Origin: Actinomycetales bacterium
GTDB lineage: Bacteria; Actinomycetota; Actinomycetes; S36-B12; UBA5976
DNA: 64,000 nt
Direction of reading: 5' to 3'
Assembly: GCA_018969715.1 (NCBI GenBank)
Contig: JAGWXT010000002.1
Span: 62,001 to 126,000 of the forward strand
Part shown: positions 1 through 8,951 of the stretch, one piece after another
Numbering within the stretch: position 1 is the stretch's first letter
Layout: each line of letters begins with the position of its first letter
The notes under the pieces: model-generated
The model's input: only the letters and a program-made list of their open reading frames with translations
Told to the model about the DNA's origin: nothing
The model's database searches: none
Made by a program: the position numbers and the translations under genes

Positions 1-2898
1 CCCCTGGCCGGGCTGACGTGGCAACAGGTGTGGCGGGTGAGGGCCTACGCCAGCCACCTGCGACAGATCCTCCCCGCCTATGACAGCGCATATGTGCAGG
101 AGGTCCTCACCACCTACCCCGCCTTCGTGCGACTGCTGGTCGACCTGACCGGTATTGAACTGGACCCGGCGTGGCCCGCCGACCACCCGGCTGCGGACCG
201 GGCGGCGGCCGCAGCCGACTGCCGGGCGCAGGCCATGAGCCTGCTCGATGAGGTCGCCAGCATCGACCATGACCGGATCCTGCGCTGCCTGCTGTCCTCA
301 GTGACAGCCACGACGCGGACGAATGCCTTCACCGCCGCCTGCACCGTGCGCGCCGGCGATGGGCCCCCCGCGGCCCTCTGCGTGAAGTTCGACGCCGCCG
401 CCCACCCGGACATCCCCGAGCCGCGTCCCTTCGCCGAGTTGTGGGTGCACTCCCCGCGGGTGCGCGGCACCCACCTGCGCTTCGGTCCGGTTGCCCGCGG
501 TGGCCTGCGCTGGAGCGACCGGCGCGAGGACGTCCGCACCGAGGTGCTCGGCTTGGTCAAGGCGCAGACGGTGAAGAACTCGGTGATCGTGCCGGTCGGC
601 GCCAAGGGCGGCTTCGTTCCGATCGGCCTGCCTGATCCCGCGGTCGACCGGGAGCGGTGGCTGGCCGGGGGCACGGCTGCCTATCGGGAGTTCGTCACCG
701 CGCTGCTGTCGGTCACCGACACCCTCCACGACGGTCAGCCGGTGGCACCGGCCGGGGTGCACTGTCGCGATGGCGCGGATCCATACCTCGTGGTCGCCGC
801 CGACAAGGGGACGGCCACGTTCTCCGACCTTGCCAATGAGATCGCCCAGCGGCGTGGGTACTGGCTCGGGGACGCCTTCGCCTCCGGCGGCTCACGGGGC
901 TATGACCACAAGGCGATGGGCATCACCGCCCGCGGGGCCTGGGAGTCGGTGCGCCGTCACTTCGCCGAGCAGGGGCTCAACACCCAGACGGAGCCGTTCA
1001 CGGTGGTGGGCATCGGGGACATGAGCGGGGATGTCTTCGGCAACGGCATGCTGCTGTCGGAGCAGATCCGGCTGGTGGCCGCCTTCGACCACCGACATGT
1101 CTTCATCGATCCCGATCCGCCGGCGGCGGCCTTCGCCGAGCGACGCCGGCTGTTCGACCTGCCCCGCTCCTCGTGGGCCGACTATGACCCATCGCTGATC
1201 TCCCCGGGTGGGGGTGTGTTCGCGCGCACCGCGAAGTCGATTGCGCTGTCCGAGCGGGCCTGGCAGGTCCTCGGCCTGCCCGGTGAGCCGGCACCGCTGA
1301 CGGTGAACGAGGTCGTCCGGGCGATACTCACCGCTCCCGTGGACCTGCTGTGGAACGGCGGTATCGGCACCTACGTGAAGGCGCCCCAAGAGTCCAACCT
1401 CGATGTCGGTGACAAGGCCAATGACGCGGTGCGCATCGACGGCGGCCAACTGCGCGCCCGGGTGGTCGGTGAGGGGGGAAACCTCGGCCTCACCCAGGCA
1501 GGACGGGTGGCGGCCGCACTCGCCGGCGTCCGGCTCAATACCGATGCCCTCGACAACTCCGCCGGCGTGGACACCTCCGACCATGAGGTGAACCTGAAGA
1601 TCCTGCTGCAGCCGGCGGTGCGCGGGGGCCTGTCCGAGGACGCCAGGGATGCGCTGCTGGCCGGTATGACCGATGAGGTCGCCGCCCACGTCATCGCCCG
1701 CAACTACGCCCAGAATGTCGTGCTCGGGGCGGCCCGCGGGGGGGCCGACCGAATGCTCAGCGTCCACCGCCGGATGATGTCCTGGCTGGCCGCCGCCGGC
1801 TCCCTTGACCGGCGACTGGCTGGCCTGCCCGACGATGCCACCTGCGAGGCCCGTGCCGCGGCGGGCCTCGGGTTGACCTCGCCGGAGCTGGCGGTGCTGC
1901 TGGCCTATGCAAAGAACACCCTGCGGTCGGCACTTGCCGCGGCCGATCTCGCCGCCGACCCGTGGTTCGCGCACGTGCTCGCGTGGTACTTCCCGCCGGC
2001 GATCGTCGACCGCTTTGGCCCGGAGGTCGCAGCCCACCCGCTGCGCGGACCACTGATCCACACCATCGTCACCAACTGGCTGGTGGAACTCGGTGGCGTC
2101 ACGTTCATCTTCCGCGCCTGTGATGAGACCGGAGCGGCGCAGGCCGATGTCGTGCGGGCCGCGACTGTCGCCGCGCAGGTCTTCTCGCTGCCGGAGGTCT
2201 GGCAGGAGATCACCGCGCTGGACTATGCGGTGCCGTCGGCGACGCAGGACAGCCTGCACATCGACTCCCGACGACTGTTGGACCGCGCCACCCGATGGCT
2301 GCTGGCCGAGCACGGCGGCGCGCTCGATGTTGCCGCACTCATCGAGCGCTACCAGCCCATCGTCGGCCGATGGGCGCCAGCGGTCGGGGCGCAGTTGACG
2401 GACTCGCAGGCGCAGGCGGCGGCGGCGCGGGCGGCTGGCTGGACGGCGCAGGGTGTCCCGGGTGACCTCGCGCAGCGGATCGCCGCCGGCCTGGACACCT
2501 TCATCCTGCTGGACCTGTCGCAGGTCAGCGACGCGACCGGGGAGCCGCTGGACACGCTGCTCCCCCTCTATCAGGCGATCACCCAGCGCTACTCCATCGA
2601 CCCCCTGCTGCGCGCAATCAGCGGCCTGCCGCGTGGCGACTGGTGGAGTGTTCAGGCGCGCCATGCACTGCGGGCCGACACCTATGCGCTGATCCGCCGG
2701 CTCACCGCATCGATTGCGGATGCCACCGATGCCCAGCAGCCCGCCGTGGCGCGGGTGTCGGGGTGGGAGGACAGCAATGAGCGGGTCGTGCACAGCACCC
2801 GCCGGATGGTGAGTCAGGTACTGGGTCTGCCGACGGTGGACCTCGCGGCACTGTCGGTGCTCATGCGCGAACTGCGCGGTTTGGCTGACCTCGGCTGA
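1..2898 (+). CDS. gdh: NAD-specific glutamate dehydrogenase, large type (C-terminal part)
   Basis: Converts L-glutamate with NAD to 2-oxoglutarate, ammonia and NADH in the cytoplasm. The frame is open from the first base, so the 5' end lies outside the window and 965 residues are visible. The large bacterial NAD-GDH family (about 1,600 residues) is shown by RGGLRWSDR near visible residue 170, the substrate-lysine region GAKGGF near 200, ADKGTATFSDLAN near 265 and the NAD-site motif GIGDMSGDVFGNGM near 340. The long helical C-terminal region follows, while the N-terminal regulatory domains are cut off. It converges on the aldehyde dehydrogenase operon across 71 bases. A 10-base unit is repeated at the 3' end and the stop codon lies in its second copy. 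Confidence 0.93.
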   Translation, partial: PLAGLTWQQVWRVRAYASHLRQILPAYDSAYVQEVLTTYPAFVRLLVDLTGIELDPAWPADHPAADRAAAAADCRAQAMSLLDEVASIDHDRILRCLLSSVTATTRTNAFTAACTVRAGDGPPAALCVKFDAAAHPDIPEPRPFAELWVHSPRVRGTHLRFGPVARGGLRWSDRREDVRTEVLGLVKAQTVKNSVIVPVGAKGGFVPIGLPDPAVDRERWLAGGTAAYREFVTALLSVTDTLHDGQPVAPAGVHCRDGADPYLVVAADKGTATFSDLANEIAQRRGYWLGDAFASGGSRGYDHKAMGITARGAWESVRRHFAEQGLNTQTEPFTVVGIGDMSGDVFGNGMLLSEQIRLVAAFDHRHVFIDPDPPAAAFAERRRLFDLPRSSWADYDPSLISPGGGVFARTAKSIALSERAWQVLGLPGEPAPLTVNEVVRAILTAPVDLLWNGGIGTYVKAPQESNLDVGDKANDAVRIDGGQLRARVVGEGGNLGLTQAGRVAAALAGVRLNTDALDNSAGVDTSDHEVNLKILLQPAVRGGLSEDARDALLAGMTDEVAAHVIARNYAQNVVLGAARGGADRMLSVHRRMMSWLAAAGSLDRRLAGLPDDATCEARAAAGLGLTSPELAVLLAYAKNTLRSALAAADLAADPWFAHVLAWYFPPAIVDRFGPEVAAHPLRGPLIHTIVTNWLVELGGVTFIFRACDETGAAQADVVRAATVAAQVFSLPEVWQEITALDYAVPSATQDSLHIDSRRLLDRATRWLLAEHGGALDVAALIERYQPIVGRWAPAVGAQLTDSQAQAAAARAAGWTAQGVPGDLAQRIAAGLDTFILLDLSQVSDATGEPLDTLLPLYQAITQRYSIDPLLRAISGLPRGDWWSVQARHALRADTYALIRRLTASIADATDAQQPAVARVSGWEDSNERVVHSTRRMVSQVLGLPTVDLAALSVLMRELRGLADLG

Positions 2899-2907
2899 CC
2901 TGGGCTG
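2883..2907. repeat. 10-bp direct repeat over the gdh stop codon
   Basis: The unit GGCTGACCTC/G occurs twice and begins a third time. The gdh stop codon TGA (2896-2898) is in the second copy. The unit is not a multiple of three, so the duplication moves the reading frame into a stop. This is a small instance of the tandem duplications seen across the window. Confidence 0.7.
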
Positions 2908-2969
2908 GCTCGGCCGCTCTGATGCCCGGCTGGACCAGGTGGCCCCGGCGTCCCGGTGGCCCAGTCGGG

Positions 2970-3857
2970 TCAGGTGCCGATGGGGTGCCAGACCGTCTTC
3001 ACCTGGCAGGTGAAGCGCAGGCGGCCAAGCCCCGGCACCCGGGTGAGGTCCTCGGCGGGATCAGCCAGCCGCACCCGCGTGACGCTGCCGGCGGCGCGCT
3101 GCACGAGGTCGGTGGCGAGAGCGGCATCGGCCACCCCCGTCAGGTCGAGGGCGTCGACATCACGATGGCCCGCCAGCCACGGCCCGATCTCGCTGGCCGA
3201 CCCGGTGAGGATGTTCACCACGCCCCCCGGCACATCCGAGGTCGCCAGCACCTCCGACAGCCCGATCGCCGGCAGCGGATGGGCCTGACTGGCGACGATC
3301 ACGCAGGCGTTGCCGGCGGCCAATGCCGGCGCGGTGATCGCCACCAGTCCCAGCAGGCTCGGCCGCTCGGGTGCGATGAGCGCCATCACGCCATTCGGCT
3401 CGGGCACCGAGAGGTTGAAGTAGGGTCCGGCAACGGCATTGGCGCTGCCGAGCACCTGGCTGACCTTGTCGGCGAACCCGGCGTAGTACACCCAGCGGTC
3501 GATCGACTCGGCCACCTGGGCGGCGGCCCGCGCACGGGTGATCCCCTCCCCCCGGCTCACCTCGTCGATGAACTGCTCGCGGCGCCCCTCGAGGATCTCG
3601 GCCACCCGATAGAGCACCTGCCCGCGGTTGTACGCCGTCGCCCCCCACCAGCGCGGCTGGGCGGCCCGCGCGGCGAGGACGGCATCCCGGGCGTCCTTGC
3701 GGGAGCCCAGCGCCGCATTGGCGAGGAAGCGGCCCCGGGAGTCGGCGACCACGTAGGTGCGGCCCGACTCCGACCGGGGGAAGGCGCCGTTGATGAAGAG
3801 CTTGCAGGTCTTGCGCACGTCCACGCGCACCGGTTCCGATCGGGACTCAGTCGGCAT
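2970..3857 (-). CDS. Half-length aldehyde dehydrogenase-like protein
   Basis: A 295-residue protein that matches only the first part of the aldehyde dehydrogenase fold. It opens with KLFINGAFPRSESGR, has the helical and Rossmann segments (ALIAPERPSLLGLVAI corresponds to the segment around the WNFP motif of true enzymes) and ends at GGVVNILTGSASEIG and a short tail. The region that would carry the catalytic cysteine and the general-base glutamate is missing, so it should not be an active dehydrogenase alone. The ATG at 3857 overlaps the stop of the full-length gene by 11 bases, so the two are probably translationally coupled and may form a complex. I believe this pairing recurs near deoC in other actinomycetes. 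A decayed duplicate is the alternative, but the frame is clean. Confidence 0.75.
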   Translation of the reverse strand: MPTESRSEPVRVDVRKTCKLFINGAFPRSESGRTYVVADSRGRFLANAALGSRKDARDAVLAARAAQPRWWGATAYNRGQVLYRVAEILEGRREQFIDEVSRGEGITRARAAAQVAESIDRWVYYAGFADKVSQVLGSANAVAGPYFNLSVPEPNGVMALIAPERPSLLGLVAITAPALAAGNACVIVASQAHPLPAIGLSEVLATSDVPGGVVNILTGSASEIGPWLAGHRDVDALDLTGVADAALATDLVQRAAGSVTRVRLADPAEDLTRVPGLGRLRFTCQVKTVWHPIGT

Positions 3858-5298
3858 GGACGTATCCCGCCAGCCCCTGTGGGCCGCCCTCCCGTCCGTA
3901 GCCGGACTCCTTGACCCCGCCGAAGGGGCTGCTCGGATCGAAGCGGTTGTACGTGTTCGCCCAGACCACGCCGGCGTGCAGGCCCTCGGCGATGGCGAGG
4001 ATCCGGGAGCCCTTCTCCGTCCACACCCCCGCGGCGAGGCCGTAGGTCGTGTCATTGGCCTTCGCCAGTGCCTCAGCCGGGGTCCGGAAGGTCAGCACCG
4101 ACAGCACGGGGCCGAAGATCTCCTCCCGGGCGATCCGGTGGGTCTGGTGGACCCCGGTGAACACGGTGGGAGCGCACCAGTACCCGCGCTCGGGCAGCGG
4201 TGCCGGTGAGGTCCAGCAGGCGGCGCCCTCGGCGACCCCGGCCGCCACCAGCGAGGTGATCCGCGCCAGCTGGTCGGGGGAGTTGATGGCACCGATATCG
4301 GTGTTCTTGTCCATCGGGTCGCCGAGGCGCAGGGTGGCCAGTCGACGTTGCAGCGCCTCCACCACCACCTCGACGATCGGCTCGGCGACGAGCAGCCGGG
4401 ACCCGGCGCAGCACACCGCCCCCTGATTGAAGAAGATCCCCTCGACGATGCCCTCGACGGCCTGGTCGATGGGAGCGTCCTCGAAGATGATGTTCGCCCC
4501 CTTGCCGCCCAGCTCAAGGGTGACCGGCACCCGGCCGGCGAGGGTGCGCTGGATGGACCGACCGACCTCGGTCGACCCGGTGAACGCGACCTTGTCGATA
4601 CCGGGGTGGCTGATCAGCGCCGCACCGGTTTGCGGCCCCCCGGTGAGGATGTTGACCACGCCCGGTGGCAGGTCCGCCTGCTGGCAGATCTCGGCGAAGC
4701 GCAAGGCGGTGAGCGGGGTGGTCTCGGCGGGCTTGAGGACCACCGTATTGCCGGTGGCCAGCGCCGGGGCGATCTTCCAGGCGAGCATCAGCAGGGGGAA
4801 GTTCCAGGGGATCACCTGCGCGGCAACACCAAGTGGCCGGGGATTCGCGCCGAGGCCCGCGTAGCCGAGCTTGTCCGCCCAGCCTGCGTGGTAGAACACG
4901 TGGGCGCAGGCAAGCGGGATGTCGACATCGCGCGACTCCCGGATCGGCTTGCCATTGTCGAGGGTCTCCAGGACGGCCAGCTCCCGGGAGCGCTCGGCCA
5001 TCAGCCGGGCGATGCGGAAGAGCAGCTTTCCGCGGTCGCGGCCGCGCATGCGCGCCCAGCCCTCCTGGGCACGGCGAGCCGCCTTCACGGCACGGTCGAC
5101 ATCGGCCGCATCGGCGAGGCCCACCTCGGTGAGGATCTGCTCGGTTGCGGGATTCACCGTCGCCAGTCGGCCACCGGCGACCGGCGGCACGAACTGCCCG
5201 CCGATGAACAGGTCGTATGAGTTCGCGATCGGGGCGATGCCGATGGCCTCTGGTGCGGGGGCGTAGTCGAACAGCGCCGTGGTCGGCCCACTAGTCAA
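3847..5298 (-). CDS. Aldehyde dehydrogenase, full length
   Basis: NAD(P)-dependent oxidation of an aldehyde to the acid. At 483 residues it has the usual length and all key motifs: IPWNFP at 163-168, LKPAETTP at 188-195, FTGSTEVG at 239-246, general-base glutamate in LELGGKG (E262) and catalytic cysteine in FFNQGAVCCAGS (C296 by alignment with the ALDH2 pattern). Its start overlaps the deoC stop by 8 bases and its stop overlaps the start of the half-length partner. Because DeoC releases acetaldehyde, the likely substrate is acetaldehyde made in the same pathway. That is an inference from the operon; the sequence does not fix substrate specificity. Confidence 0.9.
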   Translation of the reverse strand: MTSGPTTALFDYAPAPEAIGIAPIANSYDLFIGGQFVPPVAGGRLATVNPATEQILTEVGLADAADVDRAVKAARRAQEGWARMRGRDRGKLLFRIARLMAERSRELAVLETLDNGKPIRESRDVDIPLACAHVFYHAGWADKLGYAGLGANPRPLGVAAQVIPWNFPLLMLAWKIAPALATGNTVVLKPAETTPLTALRFAEICQQADLPPGVVNILTGGPQTGAALISHPGIDKVAFTGSTEVGRSIQRTLAGRVPVTLELGGKGANIIFEDAPIDQAVEGIVEGIFFNQGAVCCAGSRLLVAEPIVEVVVEALQRRLATLRLGDPMDKNTDIGAINSPDQLARITSLVAAGVAEGAACWTSPAPLPERGYWCAPTVFTGVHQTHRIAREEIFGPVLSVLTFRTPAEALAKANDTTYGLAAGVWTEKGSRILAIAEGLHAGVVWANTYNRFDPSSPFGGVKESGYGREGGPQGLAGYVHAD

Positions 5299-6337
5299 CG
5301 GACACGTCCCGGGGGCTGACGTAGGAGCCGAGGGTGAGTCGGCGCCGCTGCATCAGCAGGTCATTGAGCAGGGCCGAGGCGCCGAACCGGAAGCCCGCGG
5401 GGGTGAGCCAGTCCGGACCAGCGATCTCGTTGACGAGGACGAGGTAGCGCAGGGCATCCTTCGTCGTGCGGATCCCACCGGCAGCCTTCACCCCGACCCG
5501 CCGGCCGGTGAGCGCGTGGTAGTCGCGCACCGCCTCGAGCATGACCAGTGTCACCGGCAGGGTTGCAGCCGGGGCGACCTTGCCAGTGGAGGTCTTGATG
5601 ACGTCGGCCCCCGCCAGCATCGACAGCCATGCGGCGCGCCGCACATTGTCGTACGTTGCGAGCTCCCCCGTCTCAAGGATCACCTTCAGGTGCACCCCAC
5701 CGCACAGTCGCTTCACCTCGGCGATGTGCGCGGCGACCGTGGCGTAGTCACCGGCGAGGAAGGCACCCCGGTCGATGACCATGTCGATCTCGGTGGCGCC
5801 GGCGGCGAGGGCATCAGCGGTGTCAGCGCACCGTACGCGCAGGCTGGCCCGACCGGCAGGGAAGGCGGTGGCCACCGAGGCCACGTGCACCGGGCTGCCC
5901 GCCAGGGCGGTCACGGCAGTTGCCACCAGATCGGGGTACACGCAGACGGCTGCCACCGGTCCCAGTGCGGGGTCCGCCGGATCAGGCAGGACCGCCTTGC
6001 GGCAGAGGGAGCGCACCTTGCCGGGGGTATCGCTGCCCTCGAGCGTGGTCAGGTCGATCATGCTGACCGCCAGGGAGATGCCCTGCGCCTTCGCGGTGGT
6101 CTTGATCGAACGGCTCGCCAGCGCCGCCGCCCGCCGTTCCACACCAACCGCATCGACGGCCGGCAACCCCCGCAGCGATGCGGTGAGGGCGGCATTCGAC
6201 GGTGTCGCCGCAGGGTCCTCGGCGAGGGTCGCCCCGGCGAAGGGGGCGTAGCCGGGATGGAGTGCGATCAGGCCGGCCGGCGTCGGGGCAGCATCGGGGA
6301 CCGGGGCGAGGATCGGCTGCCATGTGCTCACCGCCAT
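5291..6337 (-). CDS. deoC: Deoxyribose-phosphate aldolase
   Basis: Splits 2-deoxyribose 5-phosphate into acetaldehyde and glyceraldehyde 3-phosphate. The protein has 348 residues, the long form seen in actinomycetes. The Schiff-base lysine is in DVIKTSTGK (K248) and the second active-site lysine in GVKAAGGIR (K284); EIDMVIDRGA near 183-192 is the other family hallmark. It starts 9 bases after the mutase gene and overlaps the aldehyde dehydrogenase start, so it is the middle gene of a tightly packed catabolic operon. Confidence 0.95.
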   Translation of the reverse strand: MAVSTWQPILAPVPDAAPTPAGLIALHPGYAPFAGATLAEDPAATPSNAALTASLRGLPAVDAVGVERRAAALASRSIKTTAKAQGISLAVSMIDLTTLEGSDTPGKVRSLCRKAVLPDPADPALGPVAAVCVYPDLVATAVTALAGSPVHVASVATAFPAGRASLRVRCADTADALAAGATEIDMVIDRGAFLAGDYATVAAHIAEVKRLCGGVHLKVILETGELATYDNVRRAAWLSMLAGADVIKTSTGKVAPAATLPVTLVMLEAVRDYHALTGRRVGVKAAGGIRTTKDALRYLVLVNEIAGPDWLTPAGFRFGASALLNDLLMQRRRLTLGSYVSPRDVSVD

Positions 6338-6346
6338 AGCCGGATG

Positions 6347-8041
6347 CTAGGCCAGCGCCTCGGTCATGGCGGCCATCACCGCATCGGCCCGCGCGCTGGC
6401 CGCAGCCCGCGCCGGGCCGAGTGGGGCAGCCGGCGGCAGCACCACCTCGACGTAGCACTTGGCCTTGGGCTCGGTGCCACTGGGTCGCACGATGACACGC
6501 ACGCGCGGGCTTTCCGTCGGTGGGCCCAGCAGCCACAGCCGCAGGCCGGTGGTCGGGGGCAGGCCATCGACCCCCTCGGCCAGGTTGTCCACCCCGAGCA
6601 CGGGCAGGCCCGCAATTGAGGTGGGGGGGGCGGCGACACGTGCGGCAACCGCCGCCTGGGCGGCCGCTGCGGTGGGAAAGCGCAGTGAGGCCTGGCGGGT
6701 TTCGTGCACGCCGATGCGGGCGGCGATGTCGTCGAGGACGTCATCGAGACAGCGTCCGTGTGACCGCAGCTCCGCGGTGAGGCTCAGCATTGCGATCGCC
6801 GCCCCCAGTCCGTCCTTGTCCCCGACCAGTGCTGGGGTCATGCAGTAGCCGAGGGCCTCCTCGTAGCCGTATGCCAGGTGGGGTACCCGGGCGACCCACT
6901 TGAATCCGGTGAGGGTGCCCTGCCAGCCGATCCCCTCGGCGTGCGCGAATGCGGCCAGCGCGGAGGAGGAGACGATCGATGAGGCGAACTGGGCAGGTGC
7001 CGCCAGTGGCTGGCCGGTCTGGCGGGCGCGCTGCACCGTCCACCAGGCGAGCAGCAGGCCCACCTCGTCACCGCGGAGTACCCGCCAGCCGGCCAGGTCG
7101 GGGGCGGCCACCGCACACCGATCGGCGTCCGGGTCGTGTGCGATGACGAGGTCGGCGCGGACCTCCGCGGCAAGGGCCAGGGCGGCGTCCATCGCCCCGG
7201 GCTCCTCGGGGTTGGGGAAGGCGACGGTGGGAAACTCCGGATCAGGGTCCGCCTGTGCGATGACCAGGTGCGGCGCGGGCAGGCCGGCCGCTCGGCGCAG
7301 CAGGTCCATGGTGGCTGCGCCGACCCCATGCAGGGGCGTGTAGACCCACGCCAACGGGTCGGGCTCGGCGGGCTGACCCGGTCCGGTGAGCGTCTCGGCA
7401 ACATCGCCGACATAGGCGTGGTGGACCTCGTGGTCCAGTCGCGCGTAGCCGTCGCCCAGTTCGATCTGGCGGGCCGGCGGAGCGCGCTCAATCAGCGCGG
7501 CGATCTCGGTGTCGGCTGGTGGGACGATCTGGATGCCGCGGGCGTCGTACACCTTGTACCCGTTGTCCGCCGCGGGGTTGTGCGAGGCGGTGACCATGAT
7601 CCCGGCACGGGCACCGCAGTGGCGAACCGCATAGGCCAGGACGGGTGTCGGCAGCGCCTCCGGCAGCAGCAGGGCCTCGCACCCGGGAATCGACGAGATC
7701 ACCCGAGCGGTGTCGAGGGCGAACTGGGCCGAGTGGTGTCGGGCATCCCACCCGATGACGATCGGTCCGCCACCGCCGGCGGCCACCCACTGGCCGACGG
7801 CGTGGGCGGCGCGGACGACGATGGCCCGGTTGAGCCGACTCTCGCCGGCCCCCATCGGTGCGCGCAGTCCCGCGGTTCCGAAGGTGAGCGGCCCGGCAAA
7901 GCGGCTGGCCAGGTCGGCCGCGGCTGCCTCATCGGTGGTGGCCGCCTCGCACAGGTCGAGCACAACCTGACGGTCATCGGCGCTGATGTCATCGGCGGCG
8001 AAAGCCCGCGCCCGGGCGAGCAGGGCGGGGGATGGCTTCAC
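6347..8041 (-). CDS. pmmB: Phosphosugar mutase (PmmB/phosphopentomutase-like)
   Basis: Alpha-D-phosphohexomutase superfamily, 564 residues. It has the phosphoserine loop TASHNP (S153), the metal-binding loop DPDADR (303-308) and the sugar-phosphate loop RPSGTEPK near the C-terminus. M. tuberculosis pmmB also sits beside deoD. Between a nucleoside phosphorylase and DeoC the job most needed is conversion of (deoxy)ribose 1-phosphate to the 5-phosphate, so I infer phosphopentomutase activity; phosphoglucomutase or phosphomannomutase cannot be excluded. Translation begins at a GTG preceded by GAGGAA. The 76-base gap upstream can fold so that part of this ribosome site is paired. Confidence 0.88.
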   Translation of the reverse strand: MKPSPALLARARAFAADDISADDRQVVLDLCEAATTDEAAAADLASRFAGPLTFGTAGLRAPMGAGESRLNRAIVVRAAHAVGQWVAAGGGGPIVIGWDARHHSAQFALDTARVISSIPGCEALLLPEALPTPVLAYAVRHCGARAGIMVTASHNPAADNGYKVYDARGIQIVPPADTEIAALIERAPPARQIELGDGYARLDHEVHHAYVGDVAETLTGPGQPAEPDPLAWVYTPLHGVGAATMDLLRRAAGLPAPHLVIAQADPDPEFPTVAFPNPEEPGAMDAALALAAEVRADLVIAHDPDADRCAVAAPDLAGWRVLRGDEVGLLLAWWTVQRARQTGQPLAAPAQFASSIVSSSALAAFAHAEGIGWQGTLTGFKWVARVPHLAYGYEEALGYCMTPALVGDKDGLGAAIAMLSLTAELRSHGRCLDDVLDDIAARIGVHETRQASLRFPTAAAAQAAVAARVAAPPTSIAGLPVLGVDNLAEGVDGLPPTTGLRLWLLGPPTESPRVRVIVRPSGTEPKAKCYVEVVLPPAAPLGPARAAASARADAVMAAMTEALA

Positions 8042-8048
8042 GGGGTTC

Positions 8049-8111
8049 CTCGGCCCAGTGACGCGGTGGGGTGCCGCGGGCTCCCCGGCCGCGAGGCCGA
8101 GCTGGCGTCAC
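8049..8111 (-). promoter_or_regulatory. Possible pseudoknot before pmmB
   Basis: Two pairs of 7-base complements interlock: CTCGGCC (8049-8055) with GGCCGAG (8095-8101), and GTGACGC (8058-8064) with GCGTCAC (8105-8111). In the minus-strand RNA the first helix includes the GAG of the pmmB ribosome site. Short GC-rich complements arise easily by chance in this genome, so the element is tentative. Confidence 0.25.
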
Positions 8112-8117
8112 CCGGGC

Positions 8118-8951
8118 TCATAGGCGTGCGCAGACCCGGCCGAGGGTCTGGCCCATCCGCTCGGCACTGGCCCGGGCAACGGCGAGTACATCGGTGTGAT
8201 CCAGTCGCTCCCCGGTGAGGCCGGCGGCGAGGTTGGTCACCAGGGAGATCCCCAGCACCGACATCCCCGCCTCGCGGGCGGCGATCGCCTCCAGGGCGGT
8301 GGACATGCCGACCAGCTGCGCCCCGACGGCGGCGGCCATCCGGACCTCGGCGGGCGTCTCATAGGCCGGCCCGCGCAACTGCATGTACACCCCCTCGGGC
8401 AGGTCGGGGGTCACCTCATGGCACAGGGCCCGCAACGGCGCGGAGTAGACCTCCGTCATGTCGAGAAAGGTCGGCCCCGTGAGCGGGGTGACCCCGGTGG
8501 CGTTGATGTGGTCACTGATGAGGACGGTGGTGCCCGGCCACCACGCCGGGTTGATGCCGCCGGCGGCGTTGGTGAGGATCAGGGTGGTGACGCCAAGGGC
8601 AGCGGCGGTGCGGACCCCGTGGACGACCGAGGCCACGCCGTGGCCCTCGTACAGGTGCGTTCGGCCCATCTGGAGGAGTACCTCGTGCGGCCCTGAACGC
8701 ACCAGCCGCAGCTCCCCGGCATGGCCGGGCACGGCGGCGGGCCGGTAGCCGGGGATCTCAGCGGAGCGGACACTCGCCTTGGTCTCGCCGATCTGGTCGG
8801 CGGCCGGACCCCAGCCCGAGCCGAGGATCACGCAGGTGCCGACGTCCGAGACCCCCAGGGCGGCCCGGAGGGTGTCGGCGGCCTCCCGGGCTCGCTCATC
8901 GGCGGCGGCACGCTCGGTTGCGGGGGCAGCCGACCCCCCGGTGTCGGTCAT
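8118..8951 (-). CDS. deoD: Purine nucleoside phosphorylase, trimeric type
   Basis: Phosphorolysis of (deoxy)inosine and (deoxy)guanosine to the base and (deoxy)ribose 1-phosphate. The protein has 277 residues with the phosphate-binding ILGSGWG near 43-49, GRTHLYEGHG, the purine-site LTNAAGGI and MSTALEAIAAREAG near the C-terminus, all typical of the homotrimeric PNP family. It overlaps the upstream cyclotransferase-like gene by the ATGA junction at 8948-8951. It feeds pmmB, deoC and aldehyde dehydrogenase, which lie in pathway order on the same strand. Confidence 0.94.
   Translation of the reverse strand: MTDTGGSAAPATERAAADERAREAADTLRAALGVSDVGTCVILGSGWGPAADQIGETKASVRSAEIPGYRPAAVPGHAGELRLVRSGPHEVLLQMGRTHLYEGHGVASVVHGVRTAAALGVTTLILTNAAGGINPAWWPGTTVLISDHINATGVTPLTGPTFLDMTEVYSAPLRALCHEVTPDLPEGVYMQLRGPAYETPAEVRMAAAVGAQLVGMSTALEAIAAREAGMSVLGISLVTNLAAGLTGERLDHTDVLAVARASAERMGQTLGRVCARL

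Noticed and set aside
892-2793. A 633-codon open frame antisense to glutamate dehydrogenase
   Set aside because: Its product is low-complexity Arg/Gly/His-rich with no recognisable motif, as expected for the antisense of a GC-rich gene; the plus-strand protein is clearly conserved.
2970-5298. Frameshift splitting one aldehyde dehydrogenase into two pieces
   Set aside because: The upstream gene is full length with all catalytic residues, and the second begins again at an N-terminal ALDH segment, so they are two genes.
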